Source: an uncultured Chloroflexota bacterium (GTDB taxonomy: Bacteria > Chloroflexota > UBA11872 > UBA12225). From it: a stretch of 39,953 nt of DNA. A program made the translations under genes and the position numbers. The notes under the pieces are model-generated. The model ran no database searches, was not told the origin of the DNA, and worked only from the letters and a program-made list of their open reading frames with translations. Shown piece by piece: positions 1 to 8,031 of the stretch (position 1 is the first letter of the stretch; each line of letters opens with the position of its first letter). The stretch lies in the NCBI GenBank assembly GCA_902805635.1, contig CADCTC010000115.1, positions 15,372 to 55,324 on the forward strand, read 5' to 3'.

Positions 1-2
1 CC

Positions 3-695
3 TCCCCGTGGCAGGACAACTACGACGCCGCGCGCCTTGCCCTTCCCTGGATCATAGAGCGTATCCCCGTCCGCGGCGATCCGGCCTCCCGCGTCGCCGC
101 CGCACCTAACCGCGACTGCCTGCTCGTCGCGGGCCTCGACGACCATGACGCGCTCCGTCGCCTCATCGCCCAAACCGAAGACGAAGCGCAATCCGAGCGC
201 GACGTCACCCGCCAGCTCCACCTGGTCCGCGACGGCCACGTCTCCCGTCTGCTTCCGTCCCTTCCGGAGGGCCACCCCCTCTATTCTTACGTCAAGCGCC
301 TCGACGCCGCCGAGCTCGTTCGCCAGTACGCCGAGTCGCACGACGCCGCCATCGAGGCGCTCGACGATGAGTCGGAAGACGTCTTCGTCGCTAGCGTGAC
401 CACCATGCAGGCGTCCGATGGCCGCCTCCACACCTACGCCGTCTGGTCCGCCGGCGTAGACACCCTCCTCCCGGAGACCGACCTCATTGCCCTCCTTGGC
501 TACGCCACTCCAGACGACCCCACCGGCCCCATCCTCGGCCTGTTCCCCTTCCACCACGTCCGCACCCTCGCCGGCCCCTTGTGGGACCCCGTTCCCGGCT
601 ACCCACCACGCTACCGCGCCCGCACCTTCCTTGATGCTTCTCAGCTCGCTCATCTTGGCCCGCCTGTTGTAAAGCCCACACCGGATGGCCGATAG
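3..695 (+). CDS. Unrecognised protein, 5'-truncated by window edge
   Basis: An open frame runs in from the left edge and stops with TAG at 693-695, giving about 230 visible residues with no start codon that must be the true start. The visible protein is acidic and soluble-looking, with no membrane segment or signal. Recognisable patches are a Trp-Gln-Asp-Asn start, a central charged stretch rich in Asp/Glu, and a C-terminal part with LIALLGYATPDD and FPFHHVRTL. I do not recognise a family. Codon use (strong C/G third positions) matches the neighbours, so it is probably a real gene. The frame stays open upstream of the internal ATG at 405, so that codon is unlikely to be the start. Confidence 0.6.
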   Translation, partial: SPWQDNYDAARLALPWIIERIPVRGDPASRVAAAPNRDCLLVAGLDDHDALRRLIAQTEDEAQSERDVTRQLHLVRDGHVSRLLPSLPEGHPLYSYVKRLDAAELVRQYAESHDAAIEALDDESEDVFVASVTTMQASDGRLHTYAVWSAGVDTLLPETDLIALLGYATPDDPTGPILGLFPFHHVRTLAGPLWDPVPGYPPRYRARTFLDASQLAHLGPPVVKPTPDGR

Positions 696-856
696 GCGCC
701 AGGCCTTCCGTTGTGCGCCCTGCACAACCCTAACCGCCACGGTTTTGGATAGCTTCCCCTAGCAGCGGCGCCGCCGCGCGCCGTACAGTACCCTGAGCGG
801 TGTAACGTGCGGTCGAGCAGGGACCGTTCGTCCTCGTCAGAGAGACGGCAGAGAGC

Positions 857-2389
857 ATGGACACCATGAGCGCAGCCGCAAGCACTCGCCCGCAGGCGCC
901 GCCCGCGGCGGACTGGGTGCGCGACTACGCGCTGGATGGCTGCTGCGACGAGATGTTCGAGGCTCCCGGCCGCGTCCGGCCGCACTACGCCTCCCTTGCT
1001 CGCCATCTCGCCACGCTCAGCGAAGCCGAGGTCGCCCGCCGCCAGCGCGCCGCCGAGTTCTCGTTCGAGTCGCGCGGCATCACGTTCGCCGTCAACCAGG
1101 GCTCGCAAGGCGTCGAGAAGATCATGCCCTTCGACCTCATCCCGCGCTTGGTCAGCGCCTCCGAGTGGGTCACCATCGAGCGCGGCCTGGAGCAGCGCGT
1201 GCGCGCCCTCAACCTGTTTCTGCACGACGTGTATCACGGCCAGCGCATCCTCGGCGCGGGAATCATCCCACCGGAGCTCATCCTCGGCTCGCGCGGCTAC
1301 CGGCGCGAGTTCCGCGGCGTGGACGTGCCGCTGGGCGTCTACACCCACATCACCGGCAGCGACCTGGTGCGCGACGCCTCCGGCGCGTTCCACGTCCTGG
1401 AAGACAACCTGCGCACCCCCTCCGGTGTCTCTTACCTGGTCGAGAACCGGCGCGTGCTCAAGCGAGTCTGGCCCCAGGTCTTCCGCGACCACGACGTGCG
1501 CGCGGTGGAAGGTTATCCCCAGGACTTGCTCGACGTGCTGCGGGCCGTCGCGCCGCCGACCGCCGAGGACCCGAACGTCGTGCTGCTGACGCCGGGCGTC
1601 TACAACTCGGCCTACTTCGAGCACACCTTCCTCGCCAAAGCCATGGGCGTCGAGCTGGTGGAAGGCTCCGATCTCTTCGTGGACGACGGCGCCGTCTTCA
1701 TGCGCACCACCCACGGTCCTCGCCGCGTGGACGTGATCTACCGCCGCGTGGACGACGACTTCCTCGACCCCCTCGCCTTCCGCGCCGACTCGAGGCTCGG
1801 CGTCGCCGGCCTGCTCGCGTGCTACCACCTGCGCCGCGTCAGCCTCGCCAACAGCATCGGCACCGGCATCGCCGACGACAAGGCCATCTACGCCTACGTC
1901 CCGCGCATCATCAAGTACTACCTCGGCGAGGATCCCATCCTGCCTAATGTCCCCACCTACCTTCCCACCGAGCCTGCCGACTTGAAATACGTGCTGGAGC
2001 ACATCGACGAGTTGGTCGTGAAGGCCGTCAACGAGAGCGGTGGCTATGGCATGCTCGTCGGCCCCCATGCGCCCCAGGCCGATCGCGAGGAGTACCGCGC
2101 ACGCGTCCGCGACAACCCCCGCGGCTATATCGCCCAGCCCACCCTGGCGCTCTCCCGTGCCCCGTGCTGGGTGGACGACCACTTCGAGGGCCGCCACGTG
2201 GACCTGCGCCCCTTCGTCCTCTTCGGTAAAGAAGTCCGCGTGACCCCTGGTGGTCTCACCCGCGTCGCCTTGCGCCGCGGCTCCCTGGTAGTCAACTCCT
2301 CCCAGGGCGGCGGCGGCAAGGACACTTGGGTCCTCGCCGGTCCGGATATTGGTGACGACGGCAGTGATGGACCGGAGCGAGAGGGATAA
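857..2389 (+). CDS. Circularly permuted type 2 ATP-grasp protein (DUF404/DUF407)
   Basis: The 510-residue product belongs to the circularly permuted ATP-grasp family (CP_ATPgrasp_2), thought to form amide or peptide bonds using ATP. Family landmarks are visible: GITFAVNQG near residue 75, a tract around 245-300 with LLTPGVYNSAYFEHTFLA and VDVIYRRVDDDFLDP, then NSIGTGIADDKAIYAYVP around 335, and a C-terminal KEVRVTPGGLTRVA segment. Length is close to the family norm. A second in-frame ATG lies 9 bases downstream. It is followed after only 3 bases by an alpha-E gene and then a transglutaminase, the standard conserved trio. The substrate of the trio is not established; peptide ligation or processing is inferred from the families. 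Confidence 0.93.
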   Translation: MDTMSAAASTRPQAPPAADWVRDYALDGCCDEMFEAPGRVRPHYASLARHLATLSEAEVARRQRAAEFSFESRGITFAVNQGSQGVEKIMPFDLIPRLVSASEWVTIERGLEQRVRALNLFLHDVYHGQRILGAGIIPPELILGSRGYRREFRGVDVPLGVYTHITGSDLVRDASGAFHVLEDNLRTPSGVSYLVENRRVLKRVWPQVFRDHDVRAVEGYPQDLLDVLRAVAPPTAEDPNVVLLTPGVYNSAYFEHTFLAKAMGVELVEGSDLFVDDGAVFMRTTHGPRRVDVIYRRVDDDFLDPLAFRADSRLGVAGLLACYHLRRVSLANSIGTGIADDKAIYAYVPRIIKYYLGEDPILPNVPTYLPTEPADLKYVLEHIDELVVKAVNESGGYGMLVGPHAPQADREEYRARVRDNPRGYIAQPTLALSRAPCWVDDHFEGRHVDLRPFVLFGKEVRVTPGGLTRVALRRGSLVVNSSQGGGGKDTWVLAGPDIGDDGSDGPEREG

Positions 2390-2392
2390 GTC

Positions 2393-3436
2393 ATGCTCGC
2401 CCGTGTCGCCCGCGATGTCTTCTGGATGAGCCGCTACGTCGAGCGTGGGCTTGCCGTCGCGCGCCTGATCGACGTCACGCTCAACCTTGAGCTGGACAAC
2501 GGCGACGCCACCGAGAACGCCGATCTCTGGGCGCCGCTGCTTGGCCCCGCCATCGCCGGCGGCTACCTCTCAGCCGGCTCAGCCATCGATCCCCTCATTC
2601 CTACCGCCCGCAGCGTGCGCGATCACCTCGCGTTCGATACCGACAACGCCGATTCACTCATCTCCTGCGTCCGCCGCGCCCGTACCGCCGCGCGCGGCAT
2701 TCGCGAGTGCCTCTCCAGCGAGATGTGGGAGCAGCTAAATACGCTGTTCCTCTCCCTGGTGGACCCGCAGCTCTACGCTCAGGCCGAGGAGGCGCCCCAC
2801 GCCTTTTTCCGCCGCGTACGTGACGAGGCGCTGTTCTTCTTCGGCATGGCCGAAGCGACCATGGCGCGCGATGAAACCTGGTTCTTCCTCAGCCTTGGCA
2901 AGTTCCTGGAGCGCGCCGACTCTGTCGCCCGCGTGATCTACCTCCAGAGCCACCTGCTCACCACCTCCGTCACGGGCAGCGACCCGACCGTGCGCTGGCT
3001 CGCCGTGCTGCGCTCGTGCGGCTGCGCCGAGGCCTACGCTCGCTTCTATTCCCTGCGCGTCGATCCCGCCCGCGTCGTCGAGTTCCTGCTGCTCAACCCG
3101 CTCTTTCCCCAGTCGGTCCGCTTCAGCACCGGCGGCGCGTGGGATGCGCTGAGCGTCATCGCCGCCGGCCGCTTTGACGGCGGCCGCCCCGGCGCAATCT
3201 CCCAGGGACCCGACCTGCGTGCCCTGGGCCAACTGCGCGCCCGCCTGGAGCACGCCGCCGTGGACGAAGTGCTGGAGGAGGGACTCGACGGCTTCCTCGC
3301 CGACGTCCACCGCCGCATCGCGCTCGTATCGGATCACGTCACCCGCATGTACCTCAGCGACGAGCCGGCGTCCTCCCAGCCCGTCGCCGTCGCCCGCGCC
3401 GCCAGTATCATGGCCGCCCAACAGCAACAGCAATAA
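2393..3436 (+). CDS. Alpha-E domain protein (DUF403)
   Basis: This 347-residue, mostly helical protein starts MLARVARDVFWMSRYVERGLAVAR, the typical opening of the alpha-E/DUF403 family. It continues with FLSLGKFLERADSVARV near residue 165 and NPLFPQSVRFS near 225, all family signatures. No catalytic motif is known. It almost always accompanies a circularly permuted ATP-grasp protein and a transglutaminase, as here, and is assumed to work with them. The ATG lies 3 bases after the upstream stop, preceded by GAGAGGG as a plausible ribosome site, so the two are probably co-translated. The C-terminus ends in a poly-Gln run (MAAQQQQQ). Confidence 0.92.
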   Translation: MLARVARDVFWMSRYVERGLAVARLIDVTLNLELDNGDATENADLWAPLLGPAIAGGYLSAGSAIDPLIPTARSVRDHLAFDTDNADSLISCVRRARTAARGIRECLSSEMWEQLNTLFLSLVDPQLYAQAEEAPHAFFRRVRDEALFFFGMAEATMARDETWFFLSLGKFLERADSVARVIYLQSHLLTTSVTGSDPTVRWLAVLRSCGCAEAYARFYSLRVDPARVVEFLLLNPLFPQSVRFSTGGAWDALSVIAAGRFDGGRPGAISQGPDLRALGQLRARLEHAAVDEVLEEGLDGFLADVHRRIALVSDHVTRMYLSDEPASSQPVAVARAASIMAAQQQQQ

Positions 3437-3447
3437 GGACGCTCTCC

Positions 3448-3525
3448 CCGTTCGCCCTGAGCTCTTCGGCTCCGCTCGGGACAGGCCTGTCGAAGGGCAT
3501 GGTTCGACAGGCTCACCACGTTCGG
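3448..3525. repeat. Palindromic intergenic repeat, family A copy 1
   Basis: The gap between the alpha-E and transglutaminase genes holds a palindromic element. Its core is CCTGTCGAA (3486-3494) facing TTCGACAGG (3503-3511), with outer arms starting CCGTTCGCCCTGAGC and ending CACCACGTTCGG. It matches the element at 6318-6371 in inverted orientation, with about 20 extra bases in the left arm. It is a REP/MITE-like element with no coding capacity. It sits inside the presumed operon, so the transcript would fold here. Confidence 0.8.
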
Positions 3526-3549
3526 TAGTTACGGAACTAACGGCAAGCA

Positions 3550-4437
3550 ATGAGGATCAATCTGCGGCACACCACCCGTCTGGAGTACGCCAGCGACGTC
3601 TTGGAAGGCGTCATGGACGTGCGCCTCGGGCCGCTCTCGGACAACCATCAGCGCTGGGAGCGCTACGACCTGCTCGTCGATCCCGCCGGCGCCGTGCGTC
3701 GCTATGCCGACGGCTTCGGTAACACTGCCCACCTCCTCACCGTCGTTCGCCCGCACAGCTACGTGCAGGTGGTCGCTGGTGGCGTCGTGGAGACGCTGCT
3801 CTCAGACCCCTTTGCGCAGCCCACCTCTCCGCCGCGCCCCCTTTCCGCGGCCGAGCGCTACGACTTTCTTTCTCCCTCTAAGCTGGTGGACGCCGTTCCC
3901 CAGTTCGCCGAGCTGGCCGAGCCCTTCCGGCCCTCCCGAGAGGATGACCTGCTGGCTGCCGTGCGCGATATGACCGAGTGGGTCAACCACGAATATTCGT
4001 ACGAGCGTGGCGTCACCAACGTTGGCACTACCGCTCAGGAGCTCATCGACTGCCGCACCGGTGTCTGCCAGGACTTCACCCATGTCCTGCTGGCCCTCTG
4101 CCGAGCCATTGACGTCCCCGCCCGCTATGTCAGCGGCTACATCGTCGTGACCGACGACGAAAGCACAGAAACCATCGACGACGTCGCCCCCGGCCGTACA
4201 GGGCGCCCCCGCACGATCTTGCGCGGCGCGGGCGAGTCGCACGCCTGGGTGGAGGCGTTCATCCCCACCCATGGCTGGCGCGGCTTCGATCCCACCAACA
4301 ACGTGCTGGCCAGCGAGCAGCACGTCAAGATGGCCTACGGCCGCGACTACGCCGATGTCCCCCCTACGCGCGGCACCTACCGCGGCCCCGCCGAAGAGCA
4401 CCTCTCCGTGACCGTAGAAACTCGTGTCGTCCTGTGA
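3550..4437 (+). CDS. Transglutaminase-like cysteine protein
   Basis: The 295-residue protein has the bacterial transglutaminase N-terminal beta region (residues 1-90, starting MRINLRHTTRLEYA) and a transglutaminase core. The catalytic triad is readable: Cys173 in GVCQDFTHVLLALCR, His231 in SHAWVEAF and Asp247 in GFDPTN. There is no signal peptide, so it is probably cytoplasmic. Members of this family act as proteases or transamidases. Together with the upstream ATP-grasp and alpha-E genes it completes a widely conserved trio presumed to make and process an amide-linked product. Its TGA overlaps the GTG start of the next gene (GTGA, 4434-4437), which suggests translational coupling to a glycosidase that is not a normal member of the trio. 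Confidence 0.92.
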   Translation: MRINLRHTTRLEYASDVLEGVMDVRLGPLSDNHQRWERYDLLVDPAGAVRRYADGFGNTAHLLTVVRPHSYVQVVAGGVVETLLSDPFAQPTSPPRPLSAAERYDFLSPSKLVDAVPQFAELAEPFRPSREDDLLAAVRDMTEWVNHEYSYERGVTNVGTTAQELIDCRTGVCQDFTHVLLALCRAIDVPARYVSGYIVVTDDESTETIDDVAPGRTGRPRTILRGAGESHAWVEAFIPTHGWRGFDPTNNVLASEQHVKMAYGRDYADVPPTRGTYRGPAEEHLSVTVETRVVL

Positions 4438-6275
4438 TCCCACGCCCCGAGTACCCGCGCCCGCAGTTCCGCCGCGCGGAGTGGCTGTGCCTCAACGGTA
4501 CATGGGACTTTGCCTTTGACGACCAGGACGTGGGCCTGGCTGAAGGCTGGGCGGAGCGTTTCCCGGCCGCGGTGCCCCCGGGACAGATCGTCGTCCCGTT
4601 TGCGTACCAGTCGCGCCTCTCCGGCATTGGCGACCGTTCGGTTCACCCGGTGGTCTGGTACCGCCGCGCCATTCAGGTCCCGGCTGCCTGGCACAGCCGC
4701 CGTCTCCTGCTGCACTTTGGCGCCGCGGACTTCCGCGCAGACGTGTGGCTCAACGGGCGCCACCTCGGCTCGCACGAAGGCGGCTACACGCCGTTCACCT
4801 TCGACGTCTCAGCTGCCGTGGGCACTGAAGAGAACGCCCTCGTCATCCGCTGCGAGGACCAGCCGACCGACGAGCAGCCGCGTGGCAAGCAAGACGGCGA
4901 GTCGCATCGGCCCTACCAGTTCACCGCCACCACCGGCATCTGGCAGACCGTTTGGCTCGAGCCGGTTGGCGCCGCCGGCGACCCTACCGGGTCCTACCTG
5001 GACAGCTGCCGCGTCGTGCCCGACCTCGCCGGGGGTGGCTTCCGGCTGACGCCGCAGGTGGACGGTTCCGCCACCGGTATGCGCCTCGAGGCCCGTGCCC
5101 GCTTCGATGGCCGCCCCGTGGGCAGCACCGAGCTGTCGTCGGATGACCTGGCCACGACCGATGGCGGCATACTGGTGCCGCTGGCGGAGCGCCACTTCTG
5201 GTCGCCCGATGATCCAAACCTGTATGACCTGGAGCTGACGCTGCGCGACGCCGGTGGCGGCGTGCTGGACAGCGTGACTGCTTACGCCGGCTTGCGTGAG
5301 GTCACTATTCGTGGCGCGGAGATCCTGCTCAACGGCGAGCCCATCTACCAGCGCCAGGTGCTCGACCAGGGTCACTGGCCCGACGGCATCTACACTGCGT
5401 CCTCCGACGACGCGTTGCGCGCCGACGTGGAGTGGACCAAACGTCTTGGGTTCAACGGCGCGCGCAAGCATCAGAAGGTGGAGGACCCACGCTGGCTCTA
5501 CTGGTGCGACCGCCTGGGGCTGCTGGTCTGGGTCGAGATGGCGTCTAATTACGAAGACGCGCCGCGCGCCCGCGAGTGGCTGCGCCGTGAATGGCGCGAC
5601 GTGGTCCGCCGTGACGCCAACCATCCCTGCGTCGTCGCCTGGGTGCCGTTCAACGAGACGTGGGGCGTGCGCCAGCTCCTCACTGACACCAGCCAGCAAG
5701 GCCACGTCGCCGCGGTGGTGGCCGACACCCGCGCCATCGACCCGATGCGCCCTGTGGTGGACAACTCTGGCTGGACGCATGTCGATACCGACATTGCAGA
5801 CAGCCACAACTACGAGCCCGCCGCCTCGCTCTTCCTGGAGGCGTGGCGACGCTTCCGCCACGGCGACGGCCCGGAGCGTGACCACATCCTGCGCTCCTGG
5901 GACGGCCATCACTTGGGGCGGAAGTGGTACGGCGCCGGCTACGGCCAGCCCCTCTTCGCCGAAGGCCGTGCCTACACCGGCCAGCCCATCATGATCACCG
6001 AATGGGGCGGATTCTTCCTGGCCGGATGGGGCGATGTCGCCCCCATCCTCCAAGAGCGCCGCGGCGTTGAGCCCGACGCAGCCGCCTTCCTCGCCCGCTA
6101 CCGCGAGATGGTTGAAGCCTTCGACTCAGTGCCCGAGCTGATGGGCGACTGCTGGACGCAGCTAACCGACATCGAAGACGAGCCCAACGGCCTGCTCACC
6201 GAAGACCGCCGCCCCAAGGTGGACCCGGAAGCCATCCGCGCCATCAACCTGGCGCGCTATGGACGCACCGGCTGA
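4434..6275 (+). CDS. Glycoside hydrolase family 2 beta-glycosidase
   Basis: This 613-residue GH2 enzyme would cleave beta-galactosides, beta-glucuronides or similar sugars. Domain order is a jelly-roll sugar-binding domain (about 15-175; LNGTWDF, GIWQTVWLEP), an immunoglobulin-like middle (about 185-290) and a TIM barrel (about 295-610). The acid/base is Glu408 in PFNETWG and the nucleophile Glu523 in ITEWGG, both in canonical context. There is no signal peptide, so it is likely intracellular. It starts at GTG 4434 inside the preceding stop codon (GTGA), a coupling arrangement. Length is typical for the short GH2 forms. The substrate cannot be told from sequence alone; KHQKVEDPRWLYWCDRLGLLVW is common to many GH2 subgroups. 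Confidence 0.93.
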   Translation: MIPRPEYPRPQFRRAEWLCLNGTWDFAFDDQDVGLAEGWAERFPAAVPPGQIVVPFAYQSRLSGIGDRSVHPVVWYRRAIQVPAAWHSRRLLLHFGAADFRADVWLNGRHLGSHEGGYTPFTFDVSAAVGTEENALVIRCEDQPTDEQPRGKQDGESHRPYQFTATTGIWQTVWLEPVGAAGDPTGSYLDSCRVVPDLAGGGFRLTPQVDGSATGMRLEARARFDGRPVGSTELSSDDLATTDGGILVPLAERHFWSPDDPNLYDLELTLRDAGGGVLDSVTAYAGLREVTIRGAEILLNGEPIYQRQVLDQGHWPDGIYTASSDDALRADVEWTKRLGFNGARKHQKVEDPRWLYWCDRLGLLVWVEMASNYEDAPRAREWLRREWRDVVRRDANHPCVVAWVPFNETWGVRQLLTDTSQQGHVAAVVADTRAIDPMRPVVDNSGWTHVDTDIADSHNYEPAASLFLEAWRRFRHGDGPERDHILRSWDGHHLGRKWYGAGYGQPLFAEGRAYTGQPIMITEWGGFFLAGWGDVAPILQERRGVEPDAAAFLARYREMVEAFDSVPELMGDCWTQLTDIEDEPNGLLTEDRRPKVDPEAIRAINLARYGRTG

Positions 6276-6317
6276 GGTGCTGTCCTTCGCGATTCGCAAA
6301 GAAACCGATTCGCCACG

Positions 6318-6371
6318 CCGTTCGTGGTGAGCCTGTCGAAGGGCGTGGTTCGACAGGCTCAGGGCGAACGG
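6318..6371. repeat. Palindromic intergenic repeat, family A copy 2
   Basis: A 54-base near-palindrome lies between convergent genes. Arms CCGTTCG (6318-6324) and CGAACGG (6365-6371) enclose TGAGCCTGTCGAA and its complement TTCGACAGGCTCA, with an 8-base centre. Compared with copy 1 the arms are swapped, so the elements are inverted relative to each other. In RNA it would form a long hairpin and may act as a bidirectional transcription stop for the GH2 and DUF4038-type genes that face each other here; that role is inferred. Confidence 0.85.
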
Positions 6372-6431
6372 AGGGTGGCGAAAGTACCGCTGAGAAAAGG
6401 TGGCTGCCAGGCCGTAGATGGGTAGACGGGA

Positions 6432-7949
6432 TCAGGTGCCGGTGGTCAACCGTACGACAAACGGTCCACCCCCGCGCCAGGGCGACTCCAGGCGGCTGCG
6501 CGGGCCGAGCTGCTGCGTCGTCTGCAGGCGCTCACCCGTCAGCGGCTGCAGCCAGTCGCACACTACCGCTTTGACGCTGCTCGCCGGCTCGGGCAGCGTT
6601 AGCGTCACGGTGCCTCCGCCTGGCGCGAAGACGACGTACTCGCGTCCGGGGTGTGCCAAGCAGCGGCCGCCGCGCGGGCTGCTCCCGGCGATGATCCCCT
6701 CATGGGGTTCCAGCTCCCACCACTCGGTCTGGCGCATGAACTCCACCAGCCGCTGGTGCATCGCGTACCCCGGCGGCTCGTCGTCGGGCCGGATCACGTC
6801 CCAGGCGGTGTAAGTGTAGTAGTAGCCGGGATACCCGCCGCCCAGCACCACCTCCCACGATCGCAGCGTGTGGTCCTCCGCCGTGTTGGAGCGGTTGTAG
6901 GTTTTGTCCTCCAGCCCCCCCGGCCCGCATTCATACGCGAACTCCTCGTTGACGATCGGGTAGGGGAAGCGCTGCCGCTGCGACACGATCTTCGCCGCTA
7001 GGTCGGTGTGGTTCTGGTCGGTCATGAAGTCCACGGCGCTGGCGTAGCGTGGGTCGTAGTAGAAGACGTCGTCGTCGTGCGTCGTCACGAGGCGGCGGTA
7101 GCCGTCGTGCGCCTTGACCAGGCTCAGGCGGTTCTCGGCGTACGCCTTGTCGGGCTCGTTCTTCGCCTCCTTGGAGAAGTCCCACACCACGTTGGAGAAG
7201 CCCTGGTAGCGCGCCACCACGTACTTGTAGAAGAGGTCATCCGCCAGCGACCGGTTGGCGGGCCAGTTGACCAGCTTGTTGTAGACGCGCAGGTAGAGGT
7301 GCGCTGTCAGCCCCTGGTTAAACAGTGCGTGCATCATGGCGTCGAACACCCGCCAGTAGGCGACGTTCATCCGTGTGTGGTCCGGCGCCTCGTTGGTCCC
7401 TTCCCAGGCGTACGCCGGCGGCGGGCCGTAGTCCTCTGGCTGCGACGTGCCCTCACGCCAGCGCGTGTCGTGCGCATAGCTGTTCACAATTACGTGGTTG
7501 AACCCGTACCGCGCGATTCGCTCGCACAGCCGGCGCATCTGCTGCTCGCCATCGGGCAAAAAGCCCAGCGCCCACAGCCAGTTGGCCTCGTACCCCAGCA
7601 CGAACGGCCGTGTCCCGTCTTCATAAAGGAAGTGCTGCGGGTGTGCCGGATCGACCAGCAGCGCGCCGTGCACCAGCGGGTTCTGGTTGGGCGTGCAGGC
7701 CAGCGTGCCGCTGTGTCCGTTCAGCTCCGGCTCGGCTGACTCGGTGGAGTACTGCCACTCACCTTCCGTGTCCAGGCAGACGCGCACCACCCACGTGCCG
7801 TCGCCGTCATAGAACCCCGGCACCGCCGTGCGGCGGCCATCGGGCCCCTCCAGCACCGCTCGCACGTCCACGAGGAACGGGTTGGGGCCGCGGGCCGCGG
7901 CCGCCGGGCTGCTAAAGCGCAGATCGTGGGGATGAAATTGCTGGACCAT
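6432..7949 (-). CDS. Apiosidase-like (DUF4038/DUF5060) glycosidase
   Basis: The 505-residue protein starts at ATG 7949-7947 (MVQQFHPHDLRFSS). The frame is open further upstream, but that part would be a 49-residue non-conserved tail overlapping the divergent gene. Domains are an N-terminal DUF5060 beta-sandwich (about 1-95, GFYDGDGTWVVRVCLDTEGEW), an apiosidase-like TIM barrel of the DUF4038 type (about 105-400; RYGFNHVIVNSYAHDTRW, NVVWDFSKEAKNE) and a C-terminal beta domain (about 410-505). Glu in FSKEAKNE and Glu in PIVNEEFAYE are the likely acid/base and nucleophile. No signal peptide is seen. Related enzymes act on plant-type side-chain sugars; the exact substrate is unknown. The gene is divergent from a sugar-binding lipoprotein 82 bases away. 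Confidence 0.85.
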   Translation of the reverse strand: MVQQFHPHDLRFSSPAAAARGPNPFLVDVRAVLEGPDGRRTAVPGFYDGDGTWVVRVCLDTEGEWQYSTESAEPELNGHSGTLACTPNQNPLVHGALLVDPAHPQHFLYEDGTRPFVLGYEANWLWALGFLPDGEQQMRRLCERIARYGFNHVIVNSYAHDTRWREGTSQPEDYGPPPAYAWEGTNEAPDHTRMNVAYWRVFDAMMHALFNQGLTAHLYLRVYNKLVNWPANRSLADDLFYKYVVARYQGFSNVVWDFSKEAKNEPDKAYAENRLSLVKAHDGYRRLVTTHDDDVFYYDPRYASAVDFMTDQNHTDLAAKIVSQRQRFPYPIVNEEFAYECGPGGLEDKTYNRSNTAEDHTLRSWEVVLGGGYPGYYYTYTAWDVIRPDDEPPGYAMHQRLVEFMRQTEWWELEPHEGIIAGSSPRGGRCLAHPGREYVVFAPGGGTVTLTLPEPASSVKAVVCDWLQPLTGERLQTTQQLGPRSRLESPWRGGGPFVVRLTTGT

Positions 7950-8031
7950 TGCGGGTGATTGTGGCGCATGGACGGCAACAACGGCAGTATCATGGCCAGG
8001 GGCAAGTGCTGAGCTCGGAGGAAGAATCAGA

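Noticed and set aside
650-2197. Long antisense open frame opposite the ATP-grasp gene
   Set aside because: It is a mirror of the codon bias of a well-supported gene in GC-rich DNA; its product is Val/Gly/Asp/His-rich with no family features.
4809-6053. Antisense open frame opposite the GH2 gene
   Set aside because: The sense frame has full catalytic motifs; the antisense product has no recognisable features.
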